Assembly (NCBI GenBank): GCA_964516635.1
Contig: CAZEZY010000051.1
Location: forward strand, 1 to 15,969
Source: CAZEZY01 sp964516635
GTDB taxonomy: Bacteria > Pseudomonadota > Gammaproteobacteria > Burkholderiales > Burkholderiaceae_C
Length of the DNA stretch: 15,969 bases
Reading direction: 5' to 3'
Notes under the pieces: generated by a model
What the model was told of the DNA's origin: nothing
Seen by the model: the letters and a program-made list of their open reading frames with translations, nothing else
The model's database searches: none
Shown here: piece after piece, positions 1 through 6,147 of the stretch
Layout of the letters: each line of letters starts with the position of its first letter
How positions within the stretch are numbered: the stretch's first letter is position 1
Program-made: the position numbers and the translations under genes

Positions 1-1047
1 CACACCCGCATGGCGGTGCAGCACCGCCAGCAGCATGGCCAGGCGGTCGCGGTCCAGGCCCACGCTCAAGCGGCGTGGGCTGGGGCCGCCGCTGTCCACC
101 AGCGCCTGAATCTCCACCAGCATCGGCCTCGTGCCCTCCAGCGCCACCAGCACGCAACTGCCAGGCACAGGTGCCGAATGCTGTGACAGGAAAATCGCAC
201 TCGGGTTGCTCACGCCCTTGAGGCCTTTTTCGGTCATGGCGAACACGCCGATCTCGTTCACGGCGCCAAAGCGGTTCTTGATGGCACGGATCAGCCGGTA
301 ACTGCTGTGGGTGTCGCCTTCGAAGTAAAGCACCGTGTCCACCATATGTTCCAGCACGCGCGGGCCCGCGAGCGCGCCTTCCTTCGTCACATGGCCCACC
401 AGCACAACGGCCACACCGCTGGCCTTGGCGGCGCGCGTCAGGTGGGCGGCGCATTCCCGCACCTGTGCCACCGAGCCAGGCGCAGAGCTCAACTGGTCGG
501 AATACAGCGTCTGGATCGAGTCGATGACAGCAATGGCTGGTTGCTTCGCATCCAGCGTGGCCAGGATTTTTTCGAGCTGGATTTCGGCCATCACCTTCAC
601 CTGGCTTTGCGCCAGCCCCAGCCGGCGCGAGCGCAGCGCCACCTGTGCCCCGCTTTCCTCGCCCGTCACATACAGCGTGTCCAGCCCGGCGCGCTGCAGC
701 GCGTCCAGCGCCTGAAGCAGCAGGGTGGATTTGCCGATGCCCGGATCGCCACCCATCAGCACCACGCCCCCTTCCACCACGCCCCCGCCCAGCACCCGGT
801 CCAGCTCGCCCAGGCCGGTGGGCGTTCGCGCCACGTCGGCGGCCTCGATCTCGCTCAGCACGGTGAGTTCGGCGGTCGGCGCCAAGCCCTTGGCGCTCGC
901 GCTCAGGCGGTTCTTGCTGGCCGCAGGCGCTTCGGCCACGGTTTCCACCAGACTGTTCCAGGCGTTGCAATGCGGGCATTTGCCGAGCCAGCGTGGGGTG
1001 GTGCCGCCGCATTCGTTGCAGGCATACAGGGTTTTGTCTTTGGCCAT
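1..1047 (-). CDS. radA: DNA repair protein RadA (C-terminal end cut off by window edge)
   Basis: RadA is a RecA-like, DnaB-type ATPase that processes recombination intermediates by driving branch migration. The 349 residues present begin with a zinc finger (Cys10, Cys13, Cys24, Cys27, in two CxxC pairs). A Walker A motif GDPGIGKST follows at 100-108, and the RadA signature KNRFG lies at 257-261. The family is usually about 450-460 residues, so roughly 105 residues of the C-terminal Lon-like domain lie beyond position 1. The ATG at 1047 places the zinc finger at the normal distance from the N-terminus. No Shine-Dalgarno is visible; instead TACAGT ends 7 nt before the ATG. It lies 40 bp downstream of the yqiA-like gene on the same strand, so it may be cotranscribed as well as having its own promoter. 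Identification is firm. Confidence 0.96.
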   Translation of the reverse strand, partial: MAKDKTLYACNECGGTTPRWLGKCPHCNAWNSLVETVAEAPAASKNRLSASAKGLAPTAELTVLSEIEAADVARTPTGLGELDRVLGGGVVEGGVVLMGGDPGIGKSTLLLQALDALQRAGLDTLYVTGEESGAQVALRSRRLGLAQSQVKVMAEIQLEKILATLDAKQPAIAVIDSIQTLYSDQLSSAPGSVAQVRECAAHLTRAAKASGVAVVLVGHVTKEGALAGPRVLEHMVDTVLYFEGDTHSSYRLIRAIKNRFGAVNEIGVFAMTEKGLKGVSNPSAIFLSQHSAPVPGSCVLVALEGTRPMLVEIQALVDSGGPSPRRLSVGLDRDRLAMLLAVLHRHAGV

Positions 1048-1054
1048 GGATCGG

Positions 1055-1060
1055 ACTGTA
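1055..1060 (-). promoter_or_regulatory. Candidate -10 hexamer directly before radA
   Basis: On the minus strand TACAGT (4 of 6 matches to TATAAT) ends 7 nt before the radA ATG, which would put transcription start at or next to the start codon. No convincing -35 box is visible 16-18 bp upstream. The call rests mainly on the same arrangement recurring at other genes in the window. Confidence 0.3.
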
Positions 1061-1087
1061 CCAGCGGCTGGATGGGGCAACCGGCAT

Positions 1088-1690
1088 TCAGATCAGTTGC
1101 AAGTGAGCGATCACTTCGTCTATGTGATCGTCAAAATCGCTCAGGGCATGGTCGCTGCCTTGCAGCAGCTTCAGGTGGATGCCAGGGTAGCGGCTGACCA
1201 TTTCTCGCCAGTCCAGCACCTCGTCGCCTTTGGCGATCACGGCGAATACCCGTTCGGGGTGGGGCAGGGCCCCGCAGGCCAGGCCCCGCAGTTCATCGAC
1301 ATAGGCGGGCTGGAAGAAGAAGTGCTCTTCGGGGTTGTGCCAGGAGGTCTGTTCGCCGAGGTATTGGGACAAGTCCCGTGCCGGCTCAATCGCCGGGTTG
1401 AGCAGCACCGCCCGACACCCCGTGTCGACGGCCAATCGGGTCGCATAAAACCCCCCTAACGAAGAGCCCACCACCGCCATCCGATCGCGTGGCCATGTCT
1501 TCGTCCCTTCGCAGATCCAGGCATAAGCCTCTTGCGGAGACGGTGGCAGTTGAGGGCACCACCAGGTCACGTCAGGATGAACTTGCTGGATGCGCTCGGT
1601 CATCTTCATGGCCTTCATGGATCGAGGTGACGAGCGAAAACCGTGCAGGTAAAGCACATGCGAGGTTCGAGGAAGCGTCGTGTCAGCCAT
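1088..1690 (-). CDS. yqiA: YqiA-family alpha/beta-hydrolase (esterase)
   Basis: This 200-residue protein matches the YqiA/YcfP group of small cytoplasmic alpha/beta-hydrolases; E. coli YqiA is an esterase of about 193 residues acting on short acyl esters in vitro, with unknown physiological substrate. It shows LYLHGFRSSPRSMKA near the N-terminus (13-27), a nucleophile elbow GSSLGG at 75-80 with Ser77 as likely nucleophile, KGDEVLD at 154-160 supplying the acidic residue, and GSDHALSDF at 178-186 with His181 as the likely catalytic base. The ATG at 1690 was chosen because homology starts there; an in-frame ATG at 1714 would overlap the rodA start. The gene runs divergently from rodA with 22 bp between them and precedes radA by 40 bp on the same strand. 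TATCCT ends 6 nt before the ATG and no Shine-Dalgarno is seen. Confidence 0.88.
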   Translation of the reverse strand: MADTTLPRTSHVLYLHGFRSSPRSMKAMKMTERIQQVHPDVTWWCPQLPPSPQEAYAWICEGTKTWPRDRMAVVGSSLGGFYATRLAVDTGCRAVLLNPAIEPARDLSQYLGEQTSWHNPEEHFFFQPAYVDELRGLACGALPHPERVFAVIAKGDEVLDWREMVSRYPGIHLKLLQGSDHALSDFDDHIDEVIAHLQLI

Positions 1691-1696
1691 TGGCCA

Positions 1697-1704
1697 AGGA
1701 TAAT
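1697..1704. promoter_or_regulatory. Overlapping divergent -10 elements between yqiA and rodA
   Basis: The 22-bp gap contains AGGATAAT. On the plus strand GATAAT (1699-1704, 5 of 6 matches to TATAAT) ends 8 nt before the rodA ATG. On the minus strand TATCCT (1702-1697, 4 of 6) ends 6 nt before the yqiA ATG. The hexamers share four base pairs, so polymerase could bind in only one direction at a time. AAGGA at 1696-1700 could alternatively act as a distant Shine-Dalgarno for rodA (12-nt spacing). No clear -35 boxes are seen on either side. This is inference from sequence only. Confidence 0.35.
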
Positions 1705-1712
1705 GCACGTCC

Positions 1713-2867
1713 ATGGCCGTTGTGATCGAAAAACCACCTCTCTGGCGCCGCGTTTTACCGGTGGTCCAGGGCTTTGACGGACCGCTTCTGCTCATCGTCC
1801 TGCTGATGGGTGGCCTGGGCCTGGTGGTCATGTATTCGGTGGCTCATGAACTACCGGGTCGTTTCCAGTTGCATGCGCGCAACATGCTGATTGCAGCGGG
1901 TGTGATGTTCCTGATGGCGCAGATTCCTCCGCAGAGGCTCATGGCGTTCGCCGTTCCCCTGTACGTGGTGGGGGTGGCTTTGCTGGTGGCGGTGGCCCTG
2001 TTCGGGCTCACCAAGAAGGGCTCGCAACGATGGGTGAATGTGGGTATCGTCATTCAGCCCAGCGAAATCATGAAGATCGCCATGCCGCTGATGCTGGCCT
2101 GGTGGTTCCAGAAGCGCGAAGGTCAGTTGCGTGGACTGGATTTCTTGGTGGCCGGGCTGATTCTGGCTGTGCCGTCTTTTCTGATCCTGCGCCAGCCGGA
2201 TCTGGGCACCAGCCTGCTGGTGGCCGCCTCCGGTCTGTTTGTCATCTTCTTTGCCGGGTTGAGCTGGAAACTGATCATCCCACCGGTCTTGCTGGGCGTG
2301 GTGGGCATCATCACGCTGATCGTGATGGAGCCACAGTGGTGTGCGCCGGGGGTGGACTGGCACATCCTGCACGAATACCAGCGCCAGCGCGTCTGTACCT
2401 TGCTGGACCCGATGAAAGACCCGCTGGGCAAGGGCTTCCACATCATTCAGGGAATGATCGCCATCGGTTCGGGTGGTCTGCTGGGTAAAGGGTTTCTTCA
2501 GGGCACCCAGACCCACCTGGATTTTGTGCCCGAGCGCACGACCGACTTCATCTTTGCCGCCTTTGCCGAAGAATTCGGCTTCATCGGTGTGCTGGTGCTG
2601 CTTGCCGCCTTTTTTGTCCTGATCTGGCGTGGCCTGAAAATCGCGGTTGAGGCCTCCACGCTGTTCTCCCGTCTGCTGGCTGGCGCACTCACGCTCATCT
2701 ACTTCGTCTATGCCTTTGTGAACATGGGCATGGTCAGCGGCATTCTCCCGGTGGTGGGCGTGCCACTGCCGTTCCTGAGCTATGGCGGGACGGCCATGGT
2801 CACGCTCGGGGCCAGTCTGGGTATCCTCATGTCGATTGCCCGATCGAAGCGGCTGGTGCAGACCTGA
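1713..2867 (+). CDS. rodA: Rod-shape SEDS peptidoglycan glycosyltransferase RodA
   Basis: RodA is the SEDS-family polytopic membrane enzyme that polymerises lipid II into glycan strands in the elongasome, paired with the transpeptidase PBP2 and guided by MreB. The protein has 384 residues, a usual RodA length, with about ten hydrophobic segments. SEDS motifs are all present: GSQRWVNVG and QPSE at 103-118, ERTTDFIF at 274-281 with Asp278 at the position of the catalytic Asp of E. coli RodA, and VVGVPLPFLSYGG at 347-359. RodA rather than FtsW is supported by overall likeness and by the lack of division-cluster neighbours. tldD follows after 23 bp. The expected partners mreBCD and mrdA are not next to it: the upstream neighbour is a divergent esterase gene. 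Confidence 0.95.
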   Translation: MAVVIEKPPLWRRVLPVVQGFDGPLLLIVLLMGGLGLVVMYSVAHELPGRFQLHARNMLIAAGVMFLMAQIPPQRLMAFAVPLYVVGVALLVAVALFGLTKKGSQRWVNVGIVIQPSEIMKIAMPLMLAWWFQKREGQLRGLDFLVAGLILAVPSFLILRQPDLGTSLLVAASGLFVIFFAGLSWKLIIPPVLLGVVGIITLIVMEPQWCAPGVDWHILHEYQRQRVCTLLDPMKDPLGKGFHIIQGMIAIGSGGLLGKGFLQGTQTHLDFVPERTTDFIFAAFAEEFGFIGVLVLLAAFFVLIWRGLKIAVEASTLFSRLLAGALTLIYFVYAFVNMGMVSGILPVVGVPLPFLSYGGTAMVTLGASLGILMSIARSKRLVQT

Positions 2868-2878
2868 GGGCAACTTCC

Positions 2879-2884
2879 TACAAT
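2879..2884 (+). promoter_or_regulatory. Candidate -10 hexamer directly before tldD
   Basis: TACAAT (5 of 6 matches to TATAAT) ends 6 nt before the tldD ATG inside the 23-bp gap after rodA. A start site 7 nt past it would coincide with the ATG. No recognisable -35 is present, and the upstream part would lie in the rodA stop region. tldD could equally be read through from rodA. Confidence 0.35.
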
Positions 2885-2890
2885 GCAGGC

Positions 2891-4351
2891 ATGATTGCTC
2901 GCGAACCCACCCTGGCCCGACTGGCCACTGCCCACGACCTGCTGCTGGCGCCCTATGGCCTGGACGAAACCCATCTGCGCCGCGCGCTGGGCGAAATCCT
3001 CGTCCCTGGCGTGGACGACGCCGACCTCTACTTTCAGTACACCCGCTCAGAAGGCTGGAGCCTGGAAGAGGGCATCGTCAAGACCGGCAGCTTCAGCATC
3101 GACCAGGGTGTGGGCGTGCGGGCCGTGAGCGGCGAGAAAACCGCCTTCGCCTACTCCGACGACCTGTCCTGGGCGGCCCTGCAGGACGCCGCCCACAGCG
3201 TGCGCGCCATTGGTGCCCAGGGTCAGAACCGCCAGGTGAAAGTGGGCGCCCGCAAGGTGGCGAAATCGCGCGAGCTGTACACGGCTCACGACCCGATTGC
3301 CACGCTCGACAGCACGGCCAAGGTCTTACTGCTCGAGAAGGTGGAGCGGCTGGCCAAGGCGAAAGACCCGCGCGTGGTGCAGGTGATGGCGGGGCTGGCG
3401 GGTGAATACGACGTGGTGCTGGTGGCGCGGGCCGACGGCACGCTGGCGGCCGACGTTCGTCCGCTGGTGCGCCTGTCGGTCACGGTGATTGCCGAACACA
3501 ACGGCCGACGCGAAATCGGCTCGTCGGGCGGGGGTGGCCGTTTCGGGCTGGACCGTTTTGACGAAGCCCTGATCGGCCATTACGTGGACGAAGCGGTGCA
3601 GGCTGCGCTCACCAACCTGGAAAGCCGCCCCGCACCGGCCGGTGAAATGACGGTGGTGCTTGGCCCCGGCTGGCCCGGCGTGCTGCTGCACGAGGCGGTG
3701 GGTCACGGCCTGGAAGGTGATTTCAACCGCAAGGGCAGCAGCGCCTTCACCGGCATGATCGGCAAACGCGTGGCCGCCAAGGGCGTGACCGTGCTGGACG
3801 ATGGCACCATGACCGACCGGCGTGGCTCCCTCAACGTGGACGACGAGGGCTGTGCCAGCCAGAAGAACGTGCTGATCGAAGACGGCATTCTGCAAGGTTA
3901 CATCCAGGACAGCCTGAACGCCCGGCTGATGGGTGTCAAGCCCACCGGCAATGGCCGCCGCGAAAGCTACGCCCATCTGCCCATGCCACGCATGACCAAC
4001 ACCTACATGCTGGGCGGTGACAAGGACCCCAAGGAAATCGTCGCCAGCATCAAGAAAGGCCTGTACGCCACCAACTTCGGTGGCGGGCAGGTGGACATCA
4101 CCAGTGGAAAATTCGTGTTCAGCGCCAGCCAGGCCTGGTGGGTGGAAGATGGCAAGCTGCAGTACCCGGTCAAGGGCGCCACCATCATTGGCAGCGGCCC
4201 CGAATCCCTCAAAAAGATCCGCATGATCGGCAACGACCTGGCGCTGGACAGCGGTGTCGGCACCTGCGGCAAGGAAGGCCAGAGCGTGCCGGTGGGCGTC
4301 GGTCAGCCCACCTTGCGCATCGACGGCCTGACCGTGGGCGGCACGGCCTGA
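2891..4351 (+). CDS. tldD: Metalloprotease TldD
   Basis: TldD is the zinc-metalloprotease subunit of the TldD/TldE(PmbA) heterodimer, which degrades unfolded peptides; in E. coli it matures microcin B17 and cleaves the antitoxin CcdA. The 486-residue protein is full length. The HExxxH-type metal motif HEAVGHGLEGDFNRKG begins at His267 (His267, Glu268, His272). The conserved GTCGKEGQ segment near the C-terminus carries Cys459, the position of the further metal-ligand cysteine in TldD. These features identify TldD rather than PmbA/TldE, which lacks the metal site. The partner gene is not in the window. The gene sits 23 bp after rodA. There is only a weak GCAGGC ahead of the ATG, and a -10-like TACAAT ends 6 nt upstream. 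Confidence 0.95.
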   Translation: MIAREPTLARLATAHDLLLAPYGLDETHLRRALGEILVPGVDDADLYFQYTRSEGWSLEEGIVKTGSFSIDQGVGVRAVSGEKTAFAYSDDLSWAALQDAAHSVRAIGAQGQNRQVKVGARKVAKSRELYTAHDPIATLDSTAKVLLLEKVERLAKAKDPRVVQVMAGLAGEYDVVLVARADGTLAADVRPLVRLSVTVIAEHNGRREIGSSGGGGRFGLDRFDEALIGHYVDEAVQAALTNLESRPAPAGEMTVVLGPGWPGVLLHEAVGHGLEGDFNRKGSSAFTGMIGKRVAAKGVTVLDDGTMTDRRGSLNVDDEGCASQKNVLIEDGILQGYIQDSLNARLMGVKPTGNGRRESYAHLPMPRMTNTYMLGGDKDPKEIVASIKKGLYATNFGGGQVDITSGKFVFSASQAWWVEDGKLQYPVKGATIIGSGPESLKKIRMIGNDLALDSGVGTCGKEGQSVPVGVGQPTLRIDGLTVGGTA

Positions 4352-4418
4352 TGGGCATGCACCGTGGCAAAAAACCGACACCGCGGCCGGGGTTGTCAAG
4401 AAGCGGTCAAGTGGTTTG

Positions 4419-4427
4419 TGGTACATT
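4419..4427 (+). promoter_or_regulatory. Candidate extended -10 promoter for the aroG leader
   Basis: TGG-TACATT reads as an extended -10 (TGn followed by a hexamer with 4 of 6 matches to TATAAT). It ends 7 nt before the leader-peptide ATG at 4435, so the predicted transcript begins at or within a nucleotide of that ATG. A -35-like TTGTCA lies at 4393-4398, but the 23-bp spacer is too long for a standard sigma-70 promoter. GTCAAG occurs twice at 11-bp spacing (4395-4400 and 4406-4411), which may be chance. A promoter further upstream, or readthrough from tldD, is not excluded. Confidence 0.35.
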
Positions 4428-4434
4428 GAAATCC

Positions 4435-4503
4435 ATGAAAGCAAGTCGCTTTTACTTTGGCTATTTTTGGATCTCAAGCGTCACCGACGGAAGAGAGAGC
4501 TGA
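4435..4503 (+). CDS. Aromatic-amino-acid leader peptide of the aroG attenuator
   Basis: This is a 22-codon reading frame ending in TGA. Its peptide is Met-Lys-Ala-Ser-Arg followed by Phe-Tyr-Phe-Gly-Tyr-Phe-Trp at codons 6-12 (4450-4470), then ten mostly polar residues. Six aromatic codons in seven, covering all three end products of the pathway, immediately upstream of the first enzyme of that pathway, is the hallmark of a regulatory leader peptide. Starvation for charged Phe, Tyr or Trp tRNA would stall the ribosome in the run. The region-2 half of the antiterminator (4483-4490) lies 12 nt after the last aromatic codon and 10 nt before the stop codon. A ribosome stalled on the run would leave it free, while one at the stop codon would mask it. 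No Shine-Dalgarno precedes the ATG. Too short for ordinary gene callers. Confidence 0.88.
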   Translation: MKASRFYFGYFWISSVTDGRES

Positions 4504-4545
4504 ATCTGGCCCGAACAAACGCCAAGCCTCAATGAAACCGTCGGT
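4483..4545 (+). promoter_or_regulatory. Antiterminator pairing (regions 2 and 3) of the aroG attenuator
   Basis: ACCGACGG at 4483-4490, inside the leader-peptide frame, is perfectly complementary over 8 bp to CCGTCGGT at 4538-4545. The latter is the left arm of the terminator stem, so the two structures exclude each other. A weaker possible region 1:2 helix pairs CGCTT (4447-4451) with AAGCG (4476-4480), 5 bp with a 24-nt loop. The layout reproduces classical amino-acid attenuation logic. Confidence 0.8.
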
Positions 4546-4565
4546 CCCACCGGCGGTTTTTTTTT
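4535..4565 (+). terminator. Intrinsic terminator (regions 3 and 4) of the aroG attenuator
   Basis: The arms 4535-4545 (AAACCGTCGGT) and 4549-4559 (ACCGGCGGTTT) form an 11-bp stem with one T-G wobble (4541 with 4553) and a CCC loop at 4546-4548. Nine consecutive T residues run from 4557 to 4565, three of them pairing with the As at the stem base. It lies 31 nt past the leader-peptide stop and 40 nt before the aroG ATG, so it would end transcription ahead of aroG. The mutually exclusive 2:3 pairing marks it as regulated rather than a simple tldD terminator. Confidence 0.9.
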
Positions 4566-4594
4566 ACCCCTTTCAGTCACACCCCCACACCTGC

Positions 4595-4599
4595 AGGAG
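4595..4599 (+). promoter_or_regulatory. Shine-Dalgarno of aroG
   Basis: AGGAG stands 6 nt before the ATG at 4606. It is one of the best ribosome binding sites in the window and fixes the aroG start. Its strength contrasts with the leader peptide and most neighbours, which have none. Confidence 0.85.
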
Positions 4600-4605
4600 T
4601 TCACG

Positions 4606-5742
4606 ATGAGCAAAGCCGCCACCGCTGCCACCGACGTCTGGTATGCGCACCCCGCCGACCGCACCAGCCAGACCGACGACCAACGCATCGAGGACATCAC
4701 CGTGCTCCCTCCGCCCGAACACCTGATCCGCTTCTTCCCCATCCGCGGCACTGCGGTGGAGCAACTCATCGGCGACACCCGAAAGACCATACACCACATC
4801 CTGCATGGCAAGGATGACCGACTGCTGGTGGTGATCGGGCCCTGTTCCATTCACGACCCGGCCGCCGCCATGGAGTACGCTCGCCGTCTGAAGGAACTGC
4901 GCGACCAGCACAAGGATTCACTGGAAATCGTGATGCGCGTGTACTTCGAGAAGCCGCGCACCACCGTGGGCTGGAAGGGCCTGATCAACGATCCCTACCT
5001 CGACGGCAGCTTCCGAATTGACGAAGGCCTTCGGATCGCCCGCCAGTTGCTGATCGAGATCAACCGCCTGGGCCTGCCGGCCGGCAGCGAGTTCCTCGAC
5101 GTGATCAGTCCACAGTACATCGGTGACCTGATCAGCTGGGGCGCCATCGGTGCGCGCACCACCGAAAGCCAGGTCCACCGCGAACTGGCCTCGGGCCTGA
5201 GCGCCCCCATCGGCTTCAAGAACGGGACCGACGGCAACATCCGCATTGCCACCGACGCCATCCAGGCCGCCAGCCGTGGCCACCACTTCCTGTCGGTGCA
5301 CAAGAACGGCCAGGTGGCGATTGTGCAGACCAAGGGCAACCCCGATTGCCACGTGATCCTTCGTGGTGGCAAGGCCCCCAACTACGATGCCGAAAGCGTT
5401 GCGAACGCCTGTGCCGATCTGGAAGCGGCCAAACTGCCCGCCACCCTGATGGTGGACTGCAGCCACGCCAACAGCAGCAAACAGCACCAGAAGCAGATGG
5501 ACGTGGCGGCCGACATTGCCGCCCAGATCGCCGGCGGTTCGCGCCAGGTGTTCGGTGTGATGGTGGAAAGCCACCTGAAGGCCGGTGCGCAGAAGTTCAA
5601 CCCCGGCAAGGATGACGTGAACGCACTCGAATATGGCCAGAGCATCACCGACGCCTGTATCGACTGGGACCATTCCGTCCAGCTGCTGCAGAATCTGGCT
5701 CAGGCGGTCCAGACCCGCCGTGCCCAGGCACGCAAGGCCTGA
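4606..5742 (+). CDS. aroG: 3-deoxy-7-phosphoheptulonate (DAHP) synthase, class I AroF/G/H type
   Basis: This enzyme condenses phosphoenolpyruvate and erythrose 4-phosphate to DAHP, the first step of the shikimate pathway to Phe, Tyr and Trp. The 378-residue protein aligns closely with E. coli AroG after an N-terminal extension of about 19 residues. Metal ligands are present: Cys80 (IGPCSIHDP), His287 (DCSHANS), Glu321 (ESHL) and Asp349 (SITDACI). GARTTESQVHRELASGL and GFKNGTDG are intact. Pro169 and Ser199 match E. coli AroG feedback residues Pro150 and Ser180. Ser230 (HFLSV) matches AroG Ser211, where the Tyr-sensitive AroF carries Gly, so Phe sensitivity is the better guess (inference). Transcription is probably controlled by the attenuator just upstream. 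A small orphan gene follows after 84 bp. Confidence 0.95.
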   Translation: MSKAATAATDVWYAHPADRTSQTDDQRIEDITVLPPPEHLIRFFPIRGTAVEQLIGDTRKTIHHILHGKDDRLLVVIGPCSIHDPAAAMEYARRLKELRDQHKDSLEIVMRVYFEKPRTTVGWKGLINDPYLDGSFRIDEGLRIARQLLIEINRLGLPAGSEFLDVISPQYIGDLISWGAIGARTTESQVHRELASGLSAPIGFKNGTDGNIRIATDAIQAASRGHHFLSVHKNGQVAIVQTKGNPDCHVILRGGKAPNYDAESVANACADLEAAKLPATLMVDCSHANSSKQHQKQMDVAADIAAQIAGGSRQVFGVMVESHLKAGAQKFNPGKDDVNALEYGQSITDACIDWDHSVQLLQNLAQAVQTRRAQARKA

Positions 5743-5752
5743 TTCCGGTGGG

Positions 5753-5781
5753 TTGATGGGTGGCCGGCTCAACGGCACAAT
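5753..5781 (+). promoter_or_regulatory. Candidate sigma-70 promoter for the small gene at 5827
   Basis: TTGATG (5753-5758, 4 of 6 matches to TTGACA) and CACAAT (5776-5781, 4 of 6 matches to TATAAT) are separated by an ideal 17 bp. The predicted start near 5789 gives a leader of about 38 nt containing the AGGAG Shine-Dalgarno. The call is modest because neither box is consensus. Confidence 0.4.
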
Positions 5782-5826
5782 CGGGGCTGCCCATCCGAGT
5801 ATTCACCTTCACAGGAGCCCCGATCC

Positions 5827-6147
5827 ATGCGCAGCCAAGTCATCGTCAGCTGGGGAGACGCCAAGCGTTACACCTTCGATCTGGAGGAGGTGCAGCCCAT
5901 GCCACACGAAATGGCGCGCACGTGGCTGGACCAGCAATTCAACGACCTGGGTTGCGAACCGCTCCGCCTGACGGGCAAGGTGCTGCTGGCCGACAAGGTG
6001 GTGGCCATTGCCCAGGCGGTGGGAGAAAGCCGTTTCGCAGAAGAGACCTACCGCCCTTGGGCCAATGTGTTTGCCAAGGCCGTCAGCGCCATGCTGGCCA
6101 AGCCCGTGGTGCACATCGACGTGCCCTCGCTGACGGTCAGCTACTGA
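5827..6147 (+). CDS. Small hypothetical protein (106 aa), no family recognised
   Basis: I do not recognise this protein. It is 106 residues, soluble, without signal peptide, membrane segment or cysteine cluster; its single Cys is residue 43. The N-terminus alternates in a beta-strand manner (SQVIVSWGDAKRYTFDL), the middle is helical and contains LTGKVLLADKVVAIAQ, and it ends in a strand-like VVHIDVPSLTVSY. Coding is supported by an AGGAG Shine-Dalgarno at 5813-5817, 9 nt before the ATG, by strong third-position GC, and by a plausible promoter at 5753-5781. Its 3' end overlaps that of mpl by 11 bp on the opposite strand. Position between aroG and mpl gives no clear function. Confidence 0.75.
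   Translation: MRSQVIVSWGDAKRYTFDLEEVQPMPHEMARTWLDQQFNDLGCEPLRLTGKVLLADKVVAIAQAVGESRFAEETYRPWANVFAKAVSAMLAKPVVHIDVPSLTVSY

Noticed and set aside
1691..1831. In-frame upstream starts for the yqiA-like gene (247-residue version)
   Set aside because: They extend through the rodA start region with unconserved, Arg/Pro-rich residues. Homology to YqiA begins just after the ATG at 1690.
1851..2873. Long minus-strand open frame of 340 codons antisense to rodA
   Set aside because: It is a codon-position shadow of rodA in high-GC DNA. It is rich in His, Gln and Asp, has no recognisable domain, and rodA carries every SEDS motif.
4395..4411. GTCAAG direct repeat with 11-bp spacing before the aroG leader
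   Set aside because: One helical turn apart, so an operator is conceivable, but two 6-mers without dyad symmetry or a known regulator motif are too little to call.
3326..4477. Long minus-strand open frame antisense to tldD
   Set aside because: Low-complexity His/Ala/Val-rich translation and no motif, while tldD is full length with an intact HExxxH motif.
4138..4503. 121-codon plus-strand frame whose last 22 codons equal the leader peptide
   Set aside because: The first part overlaps tldD in another frame and looks like shadow sequence. Only the last ATG frame, at 4435, has the aromatic run and matching RNA structures.
5752..5773. Small inverted repeat GTTGA/TCAAC after aroG
   Set aside because: Only 5 bp with a 12-nt loop and no T tract, so not an intrinsic terminator; it overlaps the promoter candidate.
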